Source of the DNA: Paenibacillus tyrphae
GTDB lineage: Bacteria > Bacillota > Bacilli > Paenibacillales > NBRC-103111
Length of the DNA: 64,000 bases
Assembly: GCF_000722545.1 (NCBI RefSeq)
Contig: NZ_JNVM01000004.1
Span: forward strand, 434,001-498,000
Reading direction: 5' to 3'
Part shown: piece after piece, positions 1 through 6,388 of the stretch
Numbering within the stretch: position 1 is the first letter of the stretch
How the letters are laid out: each line of letters begins with the position of its first letter
Notes under the pieces: generated by a model
Told to the model about the DNA's origin: nothing
Databases searched by the model: none
What the model saw: the letters and a program-made list of their open reading frames with translations, nothing else
Translations under genes and position numbers: made by a program

Positions 1-51
1 AAAATCCTGCGGTAGGTGATTACCGTACCGGTTCGAGTCCGGTCTTCGGCA
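1..51 (+). tRNA. tRNA-Leu, 3' part (5' part lies outside window)
   Basis: The first 51 bases are the 3' half of a class II tRNA. A long variable arm is followed by a T arm (27-31 pairing with 39-43 around TTCGAGT), a 7-base acceptor strand CTTCGGC (44-50) and discriminator A at 51. CCA is not encoded. The long variable arm plus the acceptor strand fit tRNA-Leu, but the anticodon is outside the window so the isoacceptor cannot be given. Confidence 0.75.
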
Positions 52-76
52 GTTCCAGTAGTAGTATCATACATAA

Positions 77-118
77 AGAGTTTTGCTTTGATTTTTCAAA
101 GCAAAACTCTTTTTCTTT
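77..118 (+). terminator. Rho-independent terminator after tRNA
   Basis: A 14-base stem (77-90 with 97-110, AGAGTTTTGC type) is followed by TTTTCTTTTC. It ends the tRNA transcript. Confidence 0.85.
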
Positions 119-189
119 TCAGGAGGAGATTTTTGCTTCGGACCCTCATATACTTTAGAACACGACAAGGAAGGGGAGGGGGAGCTTCC

Positions 190-408
190 ATGCCTTCGAT
201 TATTTTGGCTCCAATTAAAATTACCGGCGCTGAAGGGGAAGTTATTTTCGGCGACGTGCTTCAAGTGAATCCGAAGAGTACGTCAAAAACCAATTCGGGT
301 GCGGGTGGAGGCAATACAGGAGACTTTATAAGTACCTTTTCGGCCGTTAGCTTTACCAATATCTTTGACCCCGACATTGCCGATTCCAATAACGTGGGGA
401 ATAATTAG
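190..408 (+). CDS. gerPF: Spore germination protein, GerPA/GerPF family
   Basis: A 72-residue protein of the GerPA/GerPF family, small inner-coat proteins that help germinants pass the spore coat. It shows the family features: an N-terminal I-x-x-I-K-I segment, G-x-V-x-FGD near residue 20, an 'SGxGxxNTGDF' type turn and a C-terminal D-P-D-I-x-D-x-N motif. The ATG at 190 is preceded by a strong AGGGGAGGGGGAG ribosome site; longer upstream ORF extensions run into the terminator and are not credible. A CATATACTT sequence at 147-155 resembles a SigmaK -10 (CATAnnnTA) with one mismatch. In B. subtilis gerPF closes the gerP operon; here the gene stands alone, upstream of a convergent gene and then gerPA. 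Assignment to F rather than A is by position and is uncertain. Confidence 0.8.
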   Translation: MPSIILAPIKITGAEGEVIFGDVLQVNPKSTSKTNSGAGGGNTGDFISTFSAVSFTNIFDPDIADSNNVGNN

Positions 409-458
409 GGTACATAGACAAAGGATGATCCATTCTTCAGATCTGCCAACACTTGTGC

Positions 459-500
459 GTCTCAACGGCCATTTTGGGCCGGAAGGGACGTTTTTTGTTT
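459..500 (+). terminator. Rho-independent terminator after gerPF-like gene
   Basis: An imperfect stem (GTCTC with GGGAC outside, CGGCC with GGCCG inside) is followed by TTTTTTGTTT. It lies between the convergent 3' ends of the gerPF-like and Hsp20-like genes. Confidence 0.65.
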
Positions 501-511
501 ACTAAAGCCGG

Positions 512-985
512 TTAAGTAAATCGAATATCGACGTCCGTATATGGAGGATCCAGAGACTGTTTGCGCATATGCAGCTGGAGAATGCCGTTCTTATATACTG
601 CTTTGCAGCTGTTTGGCACGATTTGATTTGATAACCGGATCGTTTGCGTCTTGTCGTCAGGCAGTCCCTCTAAACGAATTTGGTAAGGATTCAGCTTCAA
701 TTGGATTTTGCGAGCTTGTACTTTGTCGGGGATGTGGATTTTGGCGATGATATTGTTGTGGGTGTCGAAGATTTCCGAATGAAAATGGTGCTTAAGCGCT
801 TGAACTTCCACGTTAGGCAATGCCTGGTTCAGGACGTCTTTGATATACCCTTCAACCCATGATACGGGATCTTTGTTGTCGCCGCTTAAGGGGGAGGCGG
901 GAAACGGCAGCTTGCCGTTAAAAAACTGCTCGAACTGTTTCCAATTCATGTCGAAAAACGAGTTATTGTTTTTGGAATCGCCCAT
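512..985 (-). CDS. Hsp20/alpha-crystallin-like protein, GerT/CotM-like
   Basis: A 157-residue protein whose C-terminal 100 residues read as an Hsp20 (alpha-crystallin) beta sandwich: a segment of alternating hydrophobics around 'IIAKIHIPDKVQ', then an L-x-L-x-P-x-x-I-x-L-type strand and a 'YKNGILQLHM' segment matching the family's 'xNGVLxLxxPK' strand. The ATG at 985 is chosen because AAGGAG lies 8 bases before it; the longer ORF start lacks a site. It is convergent with the gerPF-like gene and divergent from gerPA. In Bacillus such proteins (GerT, CotM) are spore-coat associated, so a spore role is inferred from family and neighbourhood. Confidence 0.7.
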   Translation of the reverse strand: MGDSKNNNSFFDMNWKQFEQFFNGKLPFPASPLSGDNKDPVSWVEGYIKDVLNQALPNVEVQALKHHFHSEIFDTHNNIIAKIHIPDKVQARKIQLKLNPYQIRLEGLPDDKTQTIRLSNQIVPNSCKAVYKNGILQLHMRKQSLDPPYTDVDIRFT

Positions 986-1079
986 GTTTATCCACTCCTT
1001 ACTGATTCCAGTATATGTGCATGAAGCGCAAACCATGAGTCCCCTAAAGTTGTCTAAAACATACTTCTTCTCCTTGAAT

Positions 1080-1088
1080 CATATACTA
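1080..1088 (+). promoter_or_regulatory. SigmaK-like -10 element of gerPA operon
   Basis: CATATACTA matches the SigmaK -10 consensus CATAnnnTA exactly and lies 34 bases before the gerPA start. The -35 (mACm) is not at ideal spacing. Mother-cell transcription is expected from what is known of gerP. Confidence 0.55.
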
Positions 1089-1121
1089 CAATAAACTCAT
1101 CTGAAGTTAGGGTGGTGCCTT

Positions 1122-1358
1122 ATGCCGGCTATCGTGGGCGCCGTCAAAATTGTGAACGTCGGTACAGGCTCCATCGTGCATATAGGAGATTCGATTCAGT
1201 TAGCTCCAAGTGTAACGGCTAAAACGTTCGCCGGAGCGGGTTCGTTTAATACGGGAGATAATTTGCGGGTCTACAACATGGTTAGCACAACCAATACGTA
1301 CGATAACGATATCGTTGATTCCAATGTAGTTTCCGCCGATAAGGCAGGTGTTGTATAA
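1122..1358 (+). CDS. gerPA: Spore germination protein GerPA
   Basis: A 78-residue GerPA/GerPF family protein beginning MPAIVGAVKI, with the family 'GSxNTGD' turn near residue 45 and a C-terminal 'DxDIVDSN' motif. First gene of a five-gene operon gerPA-B-C-D-E with short gaps or overlaps (7 bases to gerPB). The GerP proteins sit in the inner spore coat and are needed for germinant access to receptors. The start follows GGTGGTG at a usual distance. It is a paralogue of the gene at 190. Confidence 0.88.
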   Translation: MPAIVGAVKIVNVGTGSIVHIGDSIQLAPSVTAKTFAGAGSFNTGDNLRVYNMVSTTNTYDNDIVDSNVVSADKAGVV

Positions 1359-1364
1359 ACCGTC

Positions 1365-1613
1365 ATGCAGCTAATCATACATCAAAGCATCGTCATTCAA
1401 AATTTTAAGATCGGCGCCGTGTCTAACTCTTCCGTCCTTCAGATCGGGACCGCGGGGACGATCCGCGCGTTGGCGAATCTATATAATACGGGGGGGTTTA
1501 CCGGCCCTGCCCCTCAATTGGCCCTTCCTGCAACCGCTCCGCCAACGACGCAGGGTGTAATCGAGCAACCCAGCCCGATAGCATTGGTACCGCTGCCTAC
1601 ACCTTCCAGGTAA
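1365..1613 (+). CDS. gerPB: Spore germination protein GerPB
   Basis: An 82-residue protein with the GerPB hallmarks: N-terminal I-x-Q-S-I-V-I-x-x-x-K-I, then 'SNSSVLQIGxAG', 'LYNTGGFT' and a proline-rich tail ending PLPTPSR. Second gene of the gerP operon. The start is only 7 bases after the gerPA stop and has no clear ribosome site, suggesting translational coupling. Confidence 0.88.
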   Translation: MQLIIHQSIVIQNFKIGAVSNSSVLQIGTAGTIRALANLYNTGGFTGPAPQLALPATAPPTTQGVIEQPSPIALVPLPTPSR

Positions 1614-1628
1614 ACGGAGGAATGACGG

Positions 1629-2255
1629 ATGTATTCATCTTACCCGGAATCTTACTTTCAAAAGCTGAACGACTATCTAAAATGGCAGACGAGCCGCATC
1701 CGTTCCTTGGAAAATAAGGTCGAATCGCTTTCCAAAGAGCTCGAATCGTTAAAAAAGCAGCGGGGAGTGACGATCGAGCGAATTGAATACAAATTCGATC
1801 AATTGAAAGTAGAGAAGCTCGATGGGACGCTCAATGTCGGGCTTTCGCCCGCCGGACTCGGCGAACAATCGGTCGAGGATATGGAGGTCGGCGGTGAAAC
1901 GATTCGAACAAATCCCGCCAAATCGGAGTCGTTTGCACGTATTCAACAGCGGGTGACGGATTATTTGCAGCAGTCGTGTCCGGCTGAATTGGTACAACTG
2001 GAAGGGAAATACCAAGTTAAGCTGGATGAGGACACGACCGAATCTATCTTAGGCGATCTCCAGGGGCAGATCGGGCAACGGATCGATTATTATTTAAATT
2101 ACGGACTCGACCCGAATACAGTCGTTTTGACTACGGAGCAGGAACAGAGCATTACGGACAAAGTGATCCGGGATATTCGGCTTGGGCTTGAACAATATTT
2201 CTTAAAGCGAAAAACAGGAGGAGAGGCACAGAATGATTCTGCAGGTGGAGAATAA
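1629..2255 (+). CDS. gerPC: Spore germination protein GerPC
   Basis: A 208-residue protein with an N-terminal coiled coil (about residues 15-50, heptads of L/I with K/E, 'LENKVESLSKELESLKKQ') and a charged C-terminal domain. This is the layout of GerPC, the largest GerP protein, thought to organise the others in the inner coat. The start follows CGGAGGAA. Its 3' end overlaps gerPD by 23 bases, consistent with coupled translation. Confidence 0.87.
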   Translation: MYSSYPESYFQKLNDYLKWQTSRIRSLENKVESLSKELESLKKQRGVTIERIEYKFDQLKVEKLDGTLNVGLSPAGLGEQSVEDMEVGGETIRTNPAKSESFARIQQRVTDYLQQSCPAELVQLEGKYQVKLDEDTTESILGDLQGQIGQRIDYYLNYGLDPNTVVLTTEQEQSITDKVIRDIRLGLEQYFLKRKTGGEAQNDSAGGE

Positions 2256-2415
2256 AGAGATTTGTGTCGGCGACATCAGAGTTGTGGGCGTTGCCAGCTC
2301 GTCGGTTTTCCTGATCGGTGACGCCGAGGTCATTAGCTTGTCCAGCGTGTTCGATACGCCGCCGGAATCGCTTATCATTGGGCCGCTGGTACCGCTTGCC
2401 TCGGCGAGAGGATGA
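2233..2415 (+). CDS. gerPD: Spore germination protein GerPD
   Basis: A 60-residue protein with the GerPD pattern: 'xICVGDIRVxxVASSSVFLIGDAE' type N-terminal half and 'FDTPPESLIIGP' C-terminal half. The start is placed by AGGAGGAG 10 bases upstream, inside the 3' end of gerPC. Its stop overlaps the gerPE start (ATGA). Confidence 0.87.
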   Translation: MILQVENKEICVGDIRVVGVASSSVFLIGDAEVISLSSVFDTPPESLIIGPLVPLASARG

Positions 2416-2801
2416 TGGCTTGCGCTCCGCGGACATCCGTTGTCAGAAGCTTGAAGGTTAACGATACCGGTTATGCTTCTACGGTTTTTATAGGGGATTT
2501 AATCGATTTTTCTCCGGTGACTTACGTTTTTGCCGTCCAGCGGGAAATTCCGGTTTTTTATGGGGATGAAGGACATTTGAGCGCTTATTCCCTTTATTCG
2601 GCCCCGCTTCCGATCGGCCGGCAGGAACCGGCAGTGCAGATGGATGTAACCAACACAAGTCCGGTCATTAGCGTCAGGGATGTGCGGGTTGTCGCCATTT
2701 CTGCAGCGTCCATGGTACAGTTCGGGTCGGTCCGATTGATACGTGCGGATGCCCGCGTGAAAAACATTCGTCAGCTGCTTCGCGGCCTTCCTCCGAAATA
2801 A
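2412..2801 (+). CDS. gerPE: Spore germination protein GerPE
   Basis: A 129-residue protein with GerPE features: 'STVFIGD', 'FAVQREIPVFYGDEG', and a C-terminal 'ISAASMVQFGS...DARVKNIRQLL' segment. It overlaps gerPD by four bases; two successive ATG codons (2412 and 2415) make the exact start ambiguous. Last gene of the operon; no gerPF follows, the F-like gene being upstream at 190. Confidence 0.87.
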   Translation: MMACAPRTSVVRSLKVNDTGYASTVFIGDLIDFSPVTYVFAVQREIPVFYGDEGHLSAYSLYSAPLPIGRQEPAVQMDVTNTSPVISVRDVRVVAISAASMVQFGSVRLIRADARVKNIRQLLRGLPPK

Positions 2802-2860
2802 CGAAAATAAAGCTATGGAGAGCGCATGAGCCTTCATGGGCTTCCGTCTCCGTTCTGTGA

Positions 2861-2866
2861 TATAAT
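2861..2866 (+). promoter_or_regulatory. Likely -10 box before VOC gene
   Basis: A TATAAT hexamer in the gerPE to VOC gap, 45 bases before the next start. No convincing -35 at 17 bases; low weight. Confidence 0.35.
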
Positions 2867-2910
2867 CATTTTGTTGTACTGGAAATGAACGGATAAGGGA
2901 GCGAAAACGG

Positions 2911-3300
2911 ATGGCACGCAAAAAAATAGAACACGTGGGCATTATGGTCCGGGATATCGATACGTCGGTGCGGTTTTATAAAGACGTCGTGGGCCTTGAG
3001 CTGAAGGATAAGCTCGTACATACGAACGGCGTCGTCACGCTGGCTTTTCTCGGGTTCAACGAGTCGGGTGAGACGGAGCTGGAGCTGATCCAAGGCTATA
3101 ACGACGGGCTTCCGGCGGAAGGCAAAGTGCACCATGTCGCTTTTACGGTAGACGACATTGAGGAAGAATTCGCCCGCATCAAAGAACTCGACGTGCGTTT
3201 AATCGATCAAGAGATTACGACGCTGCCGAATGGCTCGCGTTATTTCTTTTTCTATGGCCCGGATGGCGAATGGGTCGAATTTTTCCAATCGACGAGATAA
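2911..3300 (+). CDS. VOC/glyoxalase-family metalloprotein
   Basis: A 129-residue single-chain vicinal-oxygen-chelate protein: two beta-alpha-beta-beta-beta units beginning 'IEHVGIMVRDIDTSVRFYKDVVGLEL' (split here; His8 is the first metal ligand) and 'VHHVAFTVDDIEEEF' (His near residue 76), with Glu in 'ELELIQ' and a C-terminal 'GEWVEFFQ' Glu. These four positions are the usual metal ligands, as in lactoylglutathione lyase and methylmalonyl-CoA epimerase. The substrate cannot be told. GGGAGCG ribosome site before ATG. It is followed closely by two small genes and a terminator, so they may share a transcript. Confidence 0.85.
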   Translation: MARKKIEHVGIMVRDIDTSVRFYKDVVGLELKDKLVHTNGVVTLAFLGFNESGETELELIQGYNDGLPAEGKVHHVAFTVDDIEEEFARIKELDVRLIDQEITTLPNGSRYFFFYGPDGEWVEFFQSTR

Positions 3301-3307
3301 GGCGCGC

Positions 3308-3499
3308 ATGAATTCCGGAAACGCAAAACGCGATACGAAAATAAATTGTTTAAAGTGCAAGCACTTTTATGTGACTTGGGAGCCGAGTTTTCCCAGGGGC
3401 TGCCGCGCCTACGGCTTCAAAACCGCGGATATGCCTTCCGCTTTGGTGATGCGTTCCTCGGGCAAGCCTTGCTTGTCCTATGAAGAAAAAATTAAGTAA
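3308..3499 (+). CDS. Small four-cysteine protein, hypothetical
   Basis: A 63-residue protein with a CxxCxHF motif near residues 14-19, then 'PRGCRAYGFKT' and 'SSGKPC', which together look like a four-Cys zinc-binding fold. I recognise the pattern as a conserved small Bacillales protein but know no function. It starts 8 bases after the VOC gene stop with no strong ribosome site, suggesting coupling. Confidence 0.7.
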   Translation: MNSGNAKRDTKINCLKCKHFYVTWEPSFPRGCRAYGFKTADMPSALVMRSSGKPCLSYEEKIK

Positions 3500-3517
3500 A
3501 CGGCAGGGGAAACGAAC

Positions 3518-3718
3518 ATGCTGTTCAGTAACCGTCAAAAGAAGCTGATCCTCGACGTTTTGCTCAAAGAGCGCCGGCGATTGTTTTCCAAGCATAAGGG
3601 CGAGCTGCTCGATAAAACGATCGAGGACTTGTCGCAGATGCTGCGCAACGAAGAAGTCAATGCAGAACCTAAAGATAACGTCATCGATTGGAGCAGGAAA
3701 GGCGGCAAGCGCCGTTAG
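3518..3718 (+). CDS. Small basic hypothetical protein
   Basis: A 66-residue, highly charged, helical protein ('LLKERRRLFSKHKGELLDKTIEDLSQML') with a basic tail GGKRR. No recognised domain. The ATG follows AGGGGAAACGAAC, and a terminator follows directly, so it closes the VOC transcript. Confidence 0.6.
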   Translation: MLFSNRQKKLILDVLLKERRRLFSKHKGELLDKTIEDLSQMLRNEEVNAEPKDNVIDWSRKGGKRR

Positions 3719-3730
3719 GCCGATCGATCC

Positions 3731-3763
3731 AAAGGCATCCCTCGCGGGGTGCCTTTTATTTTG
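3731..3763 (+). terminator. Rho-independent terminator
   Basis: AAAGGCATCCC pairs with GGGGTGCCTTT around a short loop, followed by TTATTTTG. Confidence 0.75.
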
Positions 3764-3839
3764 CGATTCAACCCCAAGGACAACCCTCCCGTCAAGTTCA
3801 TTTTATTTATTTTTCCCCTTGAAAAGAAAATTCCACCAC

Positions 3840-3870
3840 TTGAATTACGAACGCATGTTTGGTATATAAT
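3840..3870 (+). promoter_or_regulatory. Promoter with LexA box in the spacer
   Basis: TTGAAT (3840-3845) and TATAAT (3865-3870) are separated by 19 bases, and the spacer holds a LexA box. It drives the gene at 3915. Confidence 0.55.
3848..3861. promoter_or_regulatory. LexA/DinR (SOS) box, perfect consensus
   Basis: CGAACGCATGTTTG matches the B. subtilis DinR/LexA consensus CGAACRNRYGTTYG at all 14 positions and lies between the -35 and -10. Binding here would block RNA polymerase. Confidence 0.7.
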
Positions 3871-3879
3871 AAAGATAGA

Positions 3880-3893
3880 AGAACAAACGTTCC
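3880..3893. promoter_or_regulatory. Second LexA-like box
   Basis: AGAACAAACGTTCC matches the 12-base core GAACRNRYGTTY; the two outer bases differ (12/14). It lies about 20 bases after the -10, in the early transcript region. Confidence 0.5.
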
Positions 3894-3914
3894 TGTTTCG
3901 AGGAGGGGAAAATC

Positions 3915-4154
3915 GTGCTTCCATGGCAAAAGTACACTGGGCGTATGGTTGAGATCATTTACGGGGACCGTTCCGGGCAATTCAGCAAACGGAGGATCGT
4001 CATTCGATCCGTACAGCCTGCTTTCATTCGGGCTTATTGCATGGAGCGCGAAGCGGTCCGATGCTTTGCCATCGATCGCATATTGGCCGTACAGCCGGTC
4101 TCATCCACGAAACGTACGCCGTCAACAGCGGCGAGACAGCGGGAATTGGCATAA
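3915..4154 (+). CDS. Small WYL-like protein, putative SOS gene
   Basis: A 79-residue protein beginning with GTG, preceded by AGGAGGGG. Residues 8-60 ('MVEIIYGDRSGQFSKRR', 'AYCMEREAVRCFAIDRILAV') resemble a minimal WYL domain: an I-x-Y-x-D strand, a tight basic turn, an 'A-Y-C-x-x-R' strand and an 'F-x-I-D-R-I-x-x-V' strand. WYL domains sense ligands or nucleic acids and often sit in DNA-damage or defence regulators. Here there is no HTH, so it would act as a stand-alone domain. The promoter carries one perfect and one near-perfect LexA box, which suggests SOS control. It is followed 8 bases later by a second small gene. The WYL call is by pattern only. Confidence 0.6.
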   Translation: MLPWQKYTGRMVEIIYGDRSGQFSKRRIVIRSVQPAFIRAYCMEREAVRCFAIDRILAVQPVSSTKRTPSTAARQRELA

Positions 4155-4162
4155 GGAGAGGA

Positions 4163-4339
4163 ATGCATGTGAGAAGCAATCTGTACGATGAGTTGAAAGA
4201 GCACCGTCACGGAGATCAGGAGCGGCTAAGAAAGCTGATGGAAGATATTCGTATGCTGATGGAAGCGAAAAAAAAGCGCCCTCTGCTGGACAGACTTCGT
4301 ACGAAACGCCCGAATACGAAGCCGAAAGCTTGGGATTAA
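4163..4339 (+). CDS. Small charged hypothetical protein
   Basis: A 58-residue, strongly charged helical protein ('LYDELKEHRHGDQERLRKLMEDIRML') with a basic C terminus. The ATG at 4163 is chosen because AAGGAGAG lies just upstream; the longer ORF overlaps the preceding gene. It is probably co-transcribed with the WYL-like gene and thus under the same LexA boxes. No function recognised. Confidence 0.55.
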   Translation: MHVRSNLYDELKEHRHGDQERLRKLMEDIRMLMEAKKKRPLLDRLRTKRPNTKPKAWD

Positions 4340-4374
4340 CCGGCATAAGCAACTTCCCAAGAACAGCGGGGGTG

Positions 4375-4427
4375 TAAAAAAAGAAAAGCCCGGCCGCATG
4401 TGCAGGACATTAAGCGGATACCGGGCT
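4375..4427 (-). terminator. Rho-independent terminator, minus strand
   Basis: Read on the minus strand, AGCCCGG (4427-4421) pairs with CCGGGCT (4393-4387) and is followed by TTTCTTTTTTT. It overlaps the last codons of the gene ending at 4410. Confidence 0.6.
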
Positions 4428-4580
4428 AATACTAACGTTTTCTTTCGAATCGGAGACAACCTGACAAATGCCTGCGTTATATTTCATCGAATTGATGAAG
4501 TGGAAACCTGTCTTGAAGACGACGTATTTCTTGAGCGGGTTCGGCTTGTGAAGCTTCTGGCAAGCGAGGCAATAGTACAT
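4410..4580 (-). CDS. Small Cys-containing hypothetical protein
   Basis: A 56-residue protein beginning MYYCLACQKLHKP: a CxxC knuckle at residues 4-7, then an aromatic/basic segment and a Cys near residue 40. The start is placed by AAGGAG 7 bases upstream. The clean ribosome site and the terminator downstream support a real gene. No function recognised. Confidence 0.5.
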   Translation of the reverse strand: MYYCLACQKLHKPNPLKKYVVFKTGFHFINSMKYNAGICQVVSDSKENVSISPVSA

Positions 4581-4967
4581 AAGTTTTCTCCTTTTCGAGT
4601 CACAATATGACAATTATAGACACATTATATGCGTAAAATTGTGAAATAGCACTCAAAATGGTATAAAGTTTTACTAAAGATTACGTAAAAATAGACAAAC
4701 ATCCAATGATTAGACAGCGCAAGCTGGGCTGCATGTGGCGAAAGAAGGAACGGAAAACCGCACAGACGCATAGCTGCACGGTTTTTCCGCATTGTGAGGA
4801 GAGGACGAGCGGGGTAAATCGGGCACTGAGCTTATCTATCAGAATTCGACAAAGAAAGGAGGGGGCAAGGTCGATTGGCACATAATATATAAATCCGATG
4901 TGATTAATTGGATAATAACAAGGGATGCAGGCGCTGTCAATCCCTAATTTATATCGAGGTGTACGCG
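4581..4967. other. Gene-poor stretch
   Basis: I see no supportable gene here. An AT-rich part (4600-4700) could hold promoters for the minus-strand gene at 4410. Around 4755-4787 AAACCG and CGGTTTTT could form a weak terminator-like hairpin. The minus-strand ORF here has no ribosome site. Confidence 0.5.
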
Positions 4968-5132
4968 ATGCCCCGGACAAAGGCTGCCTTTATCCGATAC
5001 GATATCGAAGGGCCGTCTTCTTTATTTTGTACAGGCCTTCCATCGGATTATGAAATTGTGGTACCCTGTAGTTGTCCGATCGAACTGAAAATAGAGAACT
5101 TTAGACATTATTCGGAAAAGGTGGAGAGCTGA
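4968..5132 (+). CDS. Small hypothetical protein upstream of MazG
   Basis: A 54-residue protein from the ATG at 4968, which has GAGGTG 6 bases upstream. The start codon of the MazG gene follows its stop codon with no gap, so the two are probably translationally coupled. No domain recognised; three Cys, two of them in 'PCSCP'. Confidence 0.5.
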   Translation: MPRTKAAFIRYDIEGPSSLFCTGLPSDYEIVVPCSCPIELKIENFRHYSEKVES

Positions 5133-5456
5133 ATGAAGCATTTTGAGGAATGGGTCATGCAATTTTACGGACAGCGAAATTGGACGCAATACGGCGTCTT
5201 TGAACGTATGGGTTTTCTGATGGAAGAAACGGGAGAGCTGGCGCAAGCCGTGCGTACGTATGAAATCGGCCGGGATCGTCCGGACGAAGCGGTAAAGCCT
5301 GAGCCTGTTTTGAAGGAGGAGCTGATGGGAGAGCTCGGGGACATTTTGGCGAATCTGGCGATTTTGGCCGATAAGTACGGTTTTACATTGGAAGATGCCG
5401 CCAAGGCCCACCAGGAGAAATTATTGAAGCGATTCGAAGCCGACCCGGCGAATTGA
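5133..5456 (+). CDS. MazG-like nucleotide pyrophosphohydrolase
   Basis: A 107-residue all-alpha NTP-PPase (MazG) protein. The metal-binding signature is visible: 'MEETGELAQA' near residues 30-39 (ExxE pair) and 'EELMGELGDIL' near 66-76 (ExxD type). Such enzymes hydrolyse (d)NTPs to NMP and pyrophosphate, cleaning the pool of aberrant nucleotides. A short single-domain form rather than full MazG. GGTGGAGAG precedes the ATG. Confidence 0.82.
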   Translation: MKHFEEWVMQFYGQRNWTQYGVFERMGFLMEETGELAQAVRTYEIGRDRPDEAVKPEPVLKEELMGELGDILANLAILADKYGFTLEDAAKAHQEKLLKRFEADPAN

Positions 5457-5537
5457 GCCGTTCTAATTTTTCGCTAAAGTATAACGATGCGCAGAGGTTG
5501 GACAAACTAGAACAAATTTCTTAAGCAGGAGAGAAGA

Positions 5538-6101
5538 ATGCTCGCAGTCATCTTTGATGTAGAGACTACATATGTAACCGTTAAAGGCGACATCCCGGAA
5601 ATCGTGGAGATCGGCGCATGCAAAGTGAATCTGAATCCGTATGACCCGGGCGAAGCCGTAACGGATTGTTTTCAATGCTATACGTTTCCTGAAATTAAAG
5701 GACGCTTCGGCAAAAAGACGTTAAAATTTATCGGCTTGAAAGAAGAGGATCTGGGCAAAGTAGTCCCGTTTCGCGAGGGGTACGACCGTTTCATGGAATG
5801 GATCGGCTCCGAGCTGGTTTACTTCTGCAGCTGGGGGGTCGATGACCGCAAAATTTTGCTGGAACATTGCAGGCGGTTCGATCTGTCTCAAAGCTGGCTG
5901 AACCATTACCATGACATTCAGAGGCCGATCTCGCAGCTGCTGGTCAAGCGCAATCAAATGAAGCTGAAGGATGCGATTGAACTGGCCGGTATCGAGAAGG
6001 AAGGCAGATTCCACTCCGCCTTGGTCGATGCGATCAACACGACGAAGCTGTTTGTCCGGTATTATGATCAGCTTAATTTAAGAGCGGCGATGCGGGGCTG
6101 A
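5538..6101 (+). CDS. DEDDh 3'-5' exonuclease (KapD/ERI-1-like)
   Basis: A 187-residue exonuclease of the RNase T/DnaQ superfamily. Exo I is 'FDVETT' (Asp7, Glu9), Exo II lies in 'WGVDDRKIL' (near 100) and Exo III is 'RFHSALVDA' near 158, with the His and Asp of the DEDDh class. The 'EIVEIGA' strand after Exo I and 'L-K-D-A-I' before Exo III fit KapD/ERI-1-type enzymes more than DnaQ. AGCAGGAGAG precedes the ATG. Confidence 0.82.
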   Translation: MLAVIFDVETTYVTVKGDIPEIVEIGACKVNLNPYDPGEAVTDCFQCYTFPEIKGRFGKKTLKFIGLKEEDLGKVVPFREGYDRFMEWIGSELVYFCSWGVDDRKILLEHCRRFDLSQSWLNHYHDIQRPISQLLVKRNQMKLKDAIELAGIEKEGRFHSALVDAINTTKLFVRYYDQLNLRAAMRG

Positions 6102-6150
6102 ATGAGGCCAGGCTTACGTTACGTTCACCCGATAGTATAATGAGTAAGAA

Positions 6151-6186
6151 AAAAACCTTGAAGCTTGGCTTCAAGGTTTTTTTCTT
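6151..6186. terminator. Terminator, possibly bidirectional
   Basis: AAACCTTGAAGC pairs with GCTTCAAGGTTT, with T runs on one side and A runs on the other. It can end the exonuclease transcript (+) and the tRNA-Val transcript (-). Confidence 0.8.
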
Positions 6187-6188
6187 TA

Positions 6189-6261
6189 TGACCTGTAGTG
6201 GGCTCGAACCACTGACCCCCACCCTGTCAAGATGGTGCTCTCCCAGCTGAGCTAACAAGTC
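6189..6261 (-). tRNA. tRNA-Val (GAC), copy 1
   Basis: 73 bases, full cloverleaf on the minus strand: acceptor GACTTGT with ACAGGTC, D-arm TAGCTCAGCTGGGAGAGC, anticodon stem CCATC/GGTGG with loop TTGACAG (anticodon GAC), T loop TTCGAGC, discriminator A. CCA is not encoded. It is identical to the copy at 8766-8838. Confidence 0.92.
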
Positions 6262-6329
6262 ACGTCGTATTTGTTGTCGCAAGAAGTACTATACCGCATA
6301 TGAAGGAAGAAGTCAAGAGGGGAGTATGA

Positions 6330-6368
6330 AAAAATGCCCCGTAAAGCATCGAATGCTTGACAGGGCAT
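6330..6368 (-). terminator. Rho-independent terminator of NAGPA-like gene
   Basis: On the minus strand, ATGCCCTGTCAAGCAT pairs with ATGCTTTACGGGGCAT around TCG, followed by TTTTT. Confidence 0.8.
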
Positions 6369-6388
6369 CGCTAACGGATTGGCAGGGA

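Noticed and set aside
4681..4980. 99-codon minus-strand frame
   Set aside because: No ribosome site or protein-like composition; it overlaps the better supported small gene upstream of MazG.
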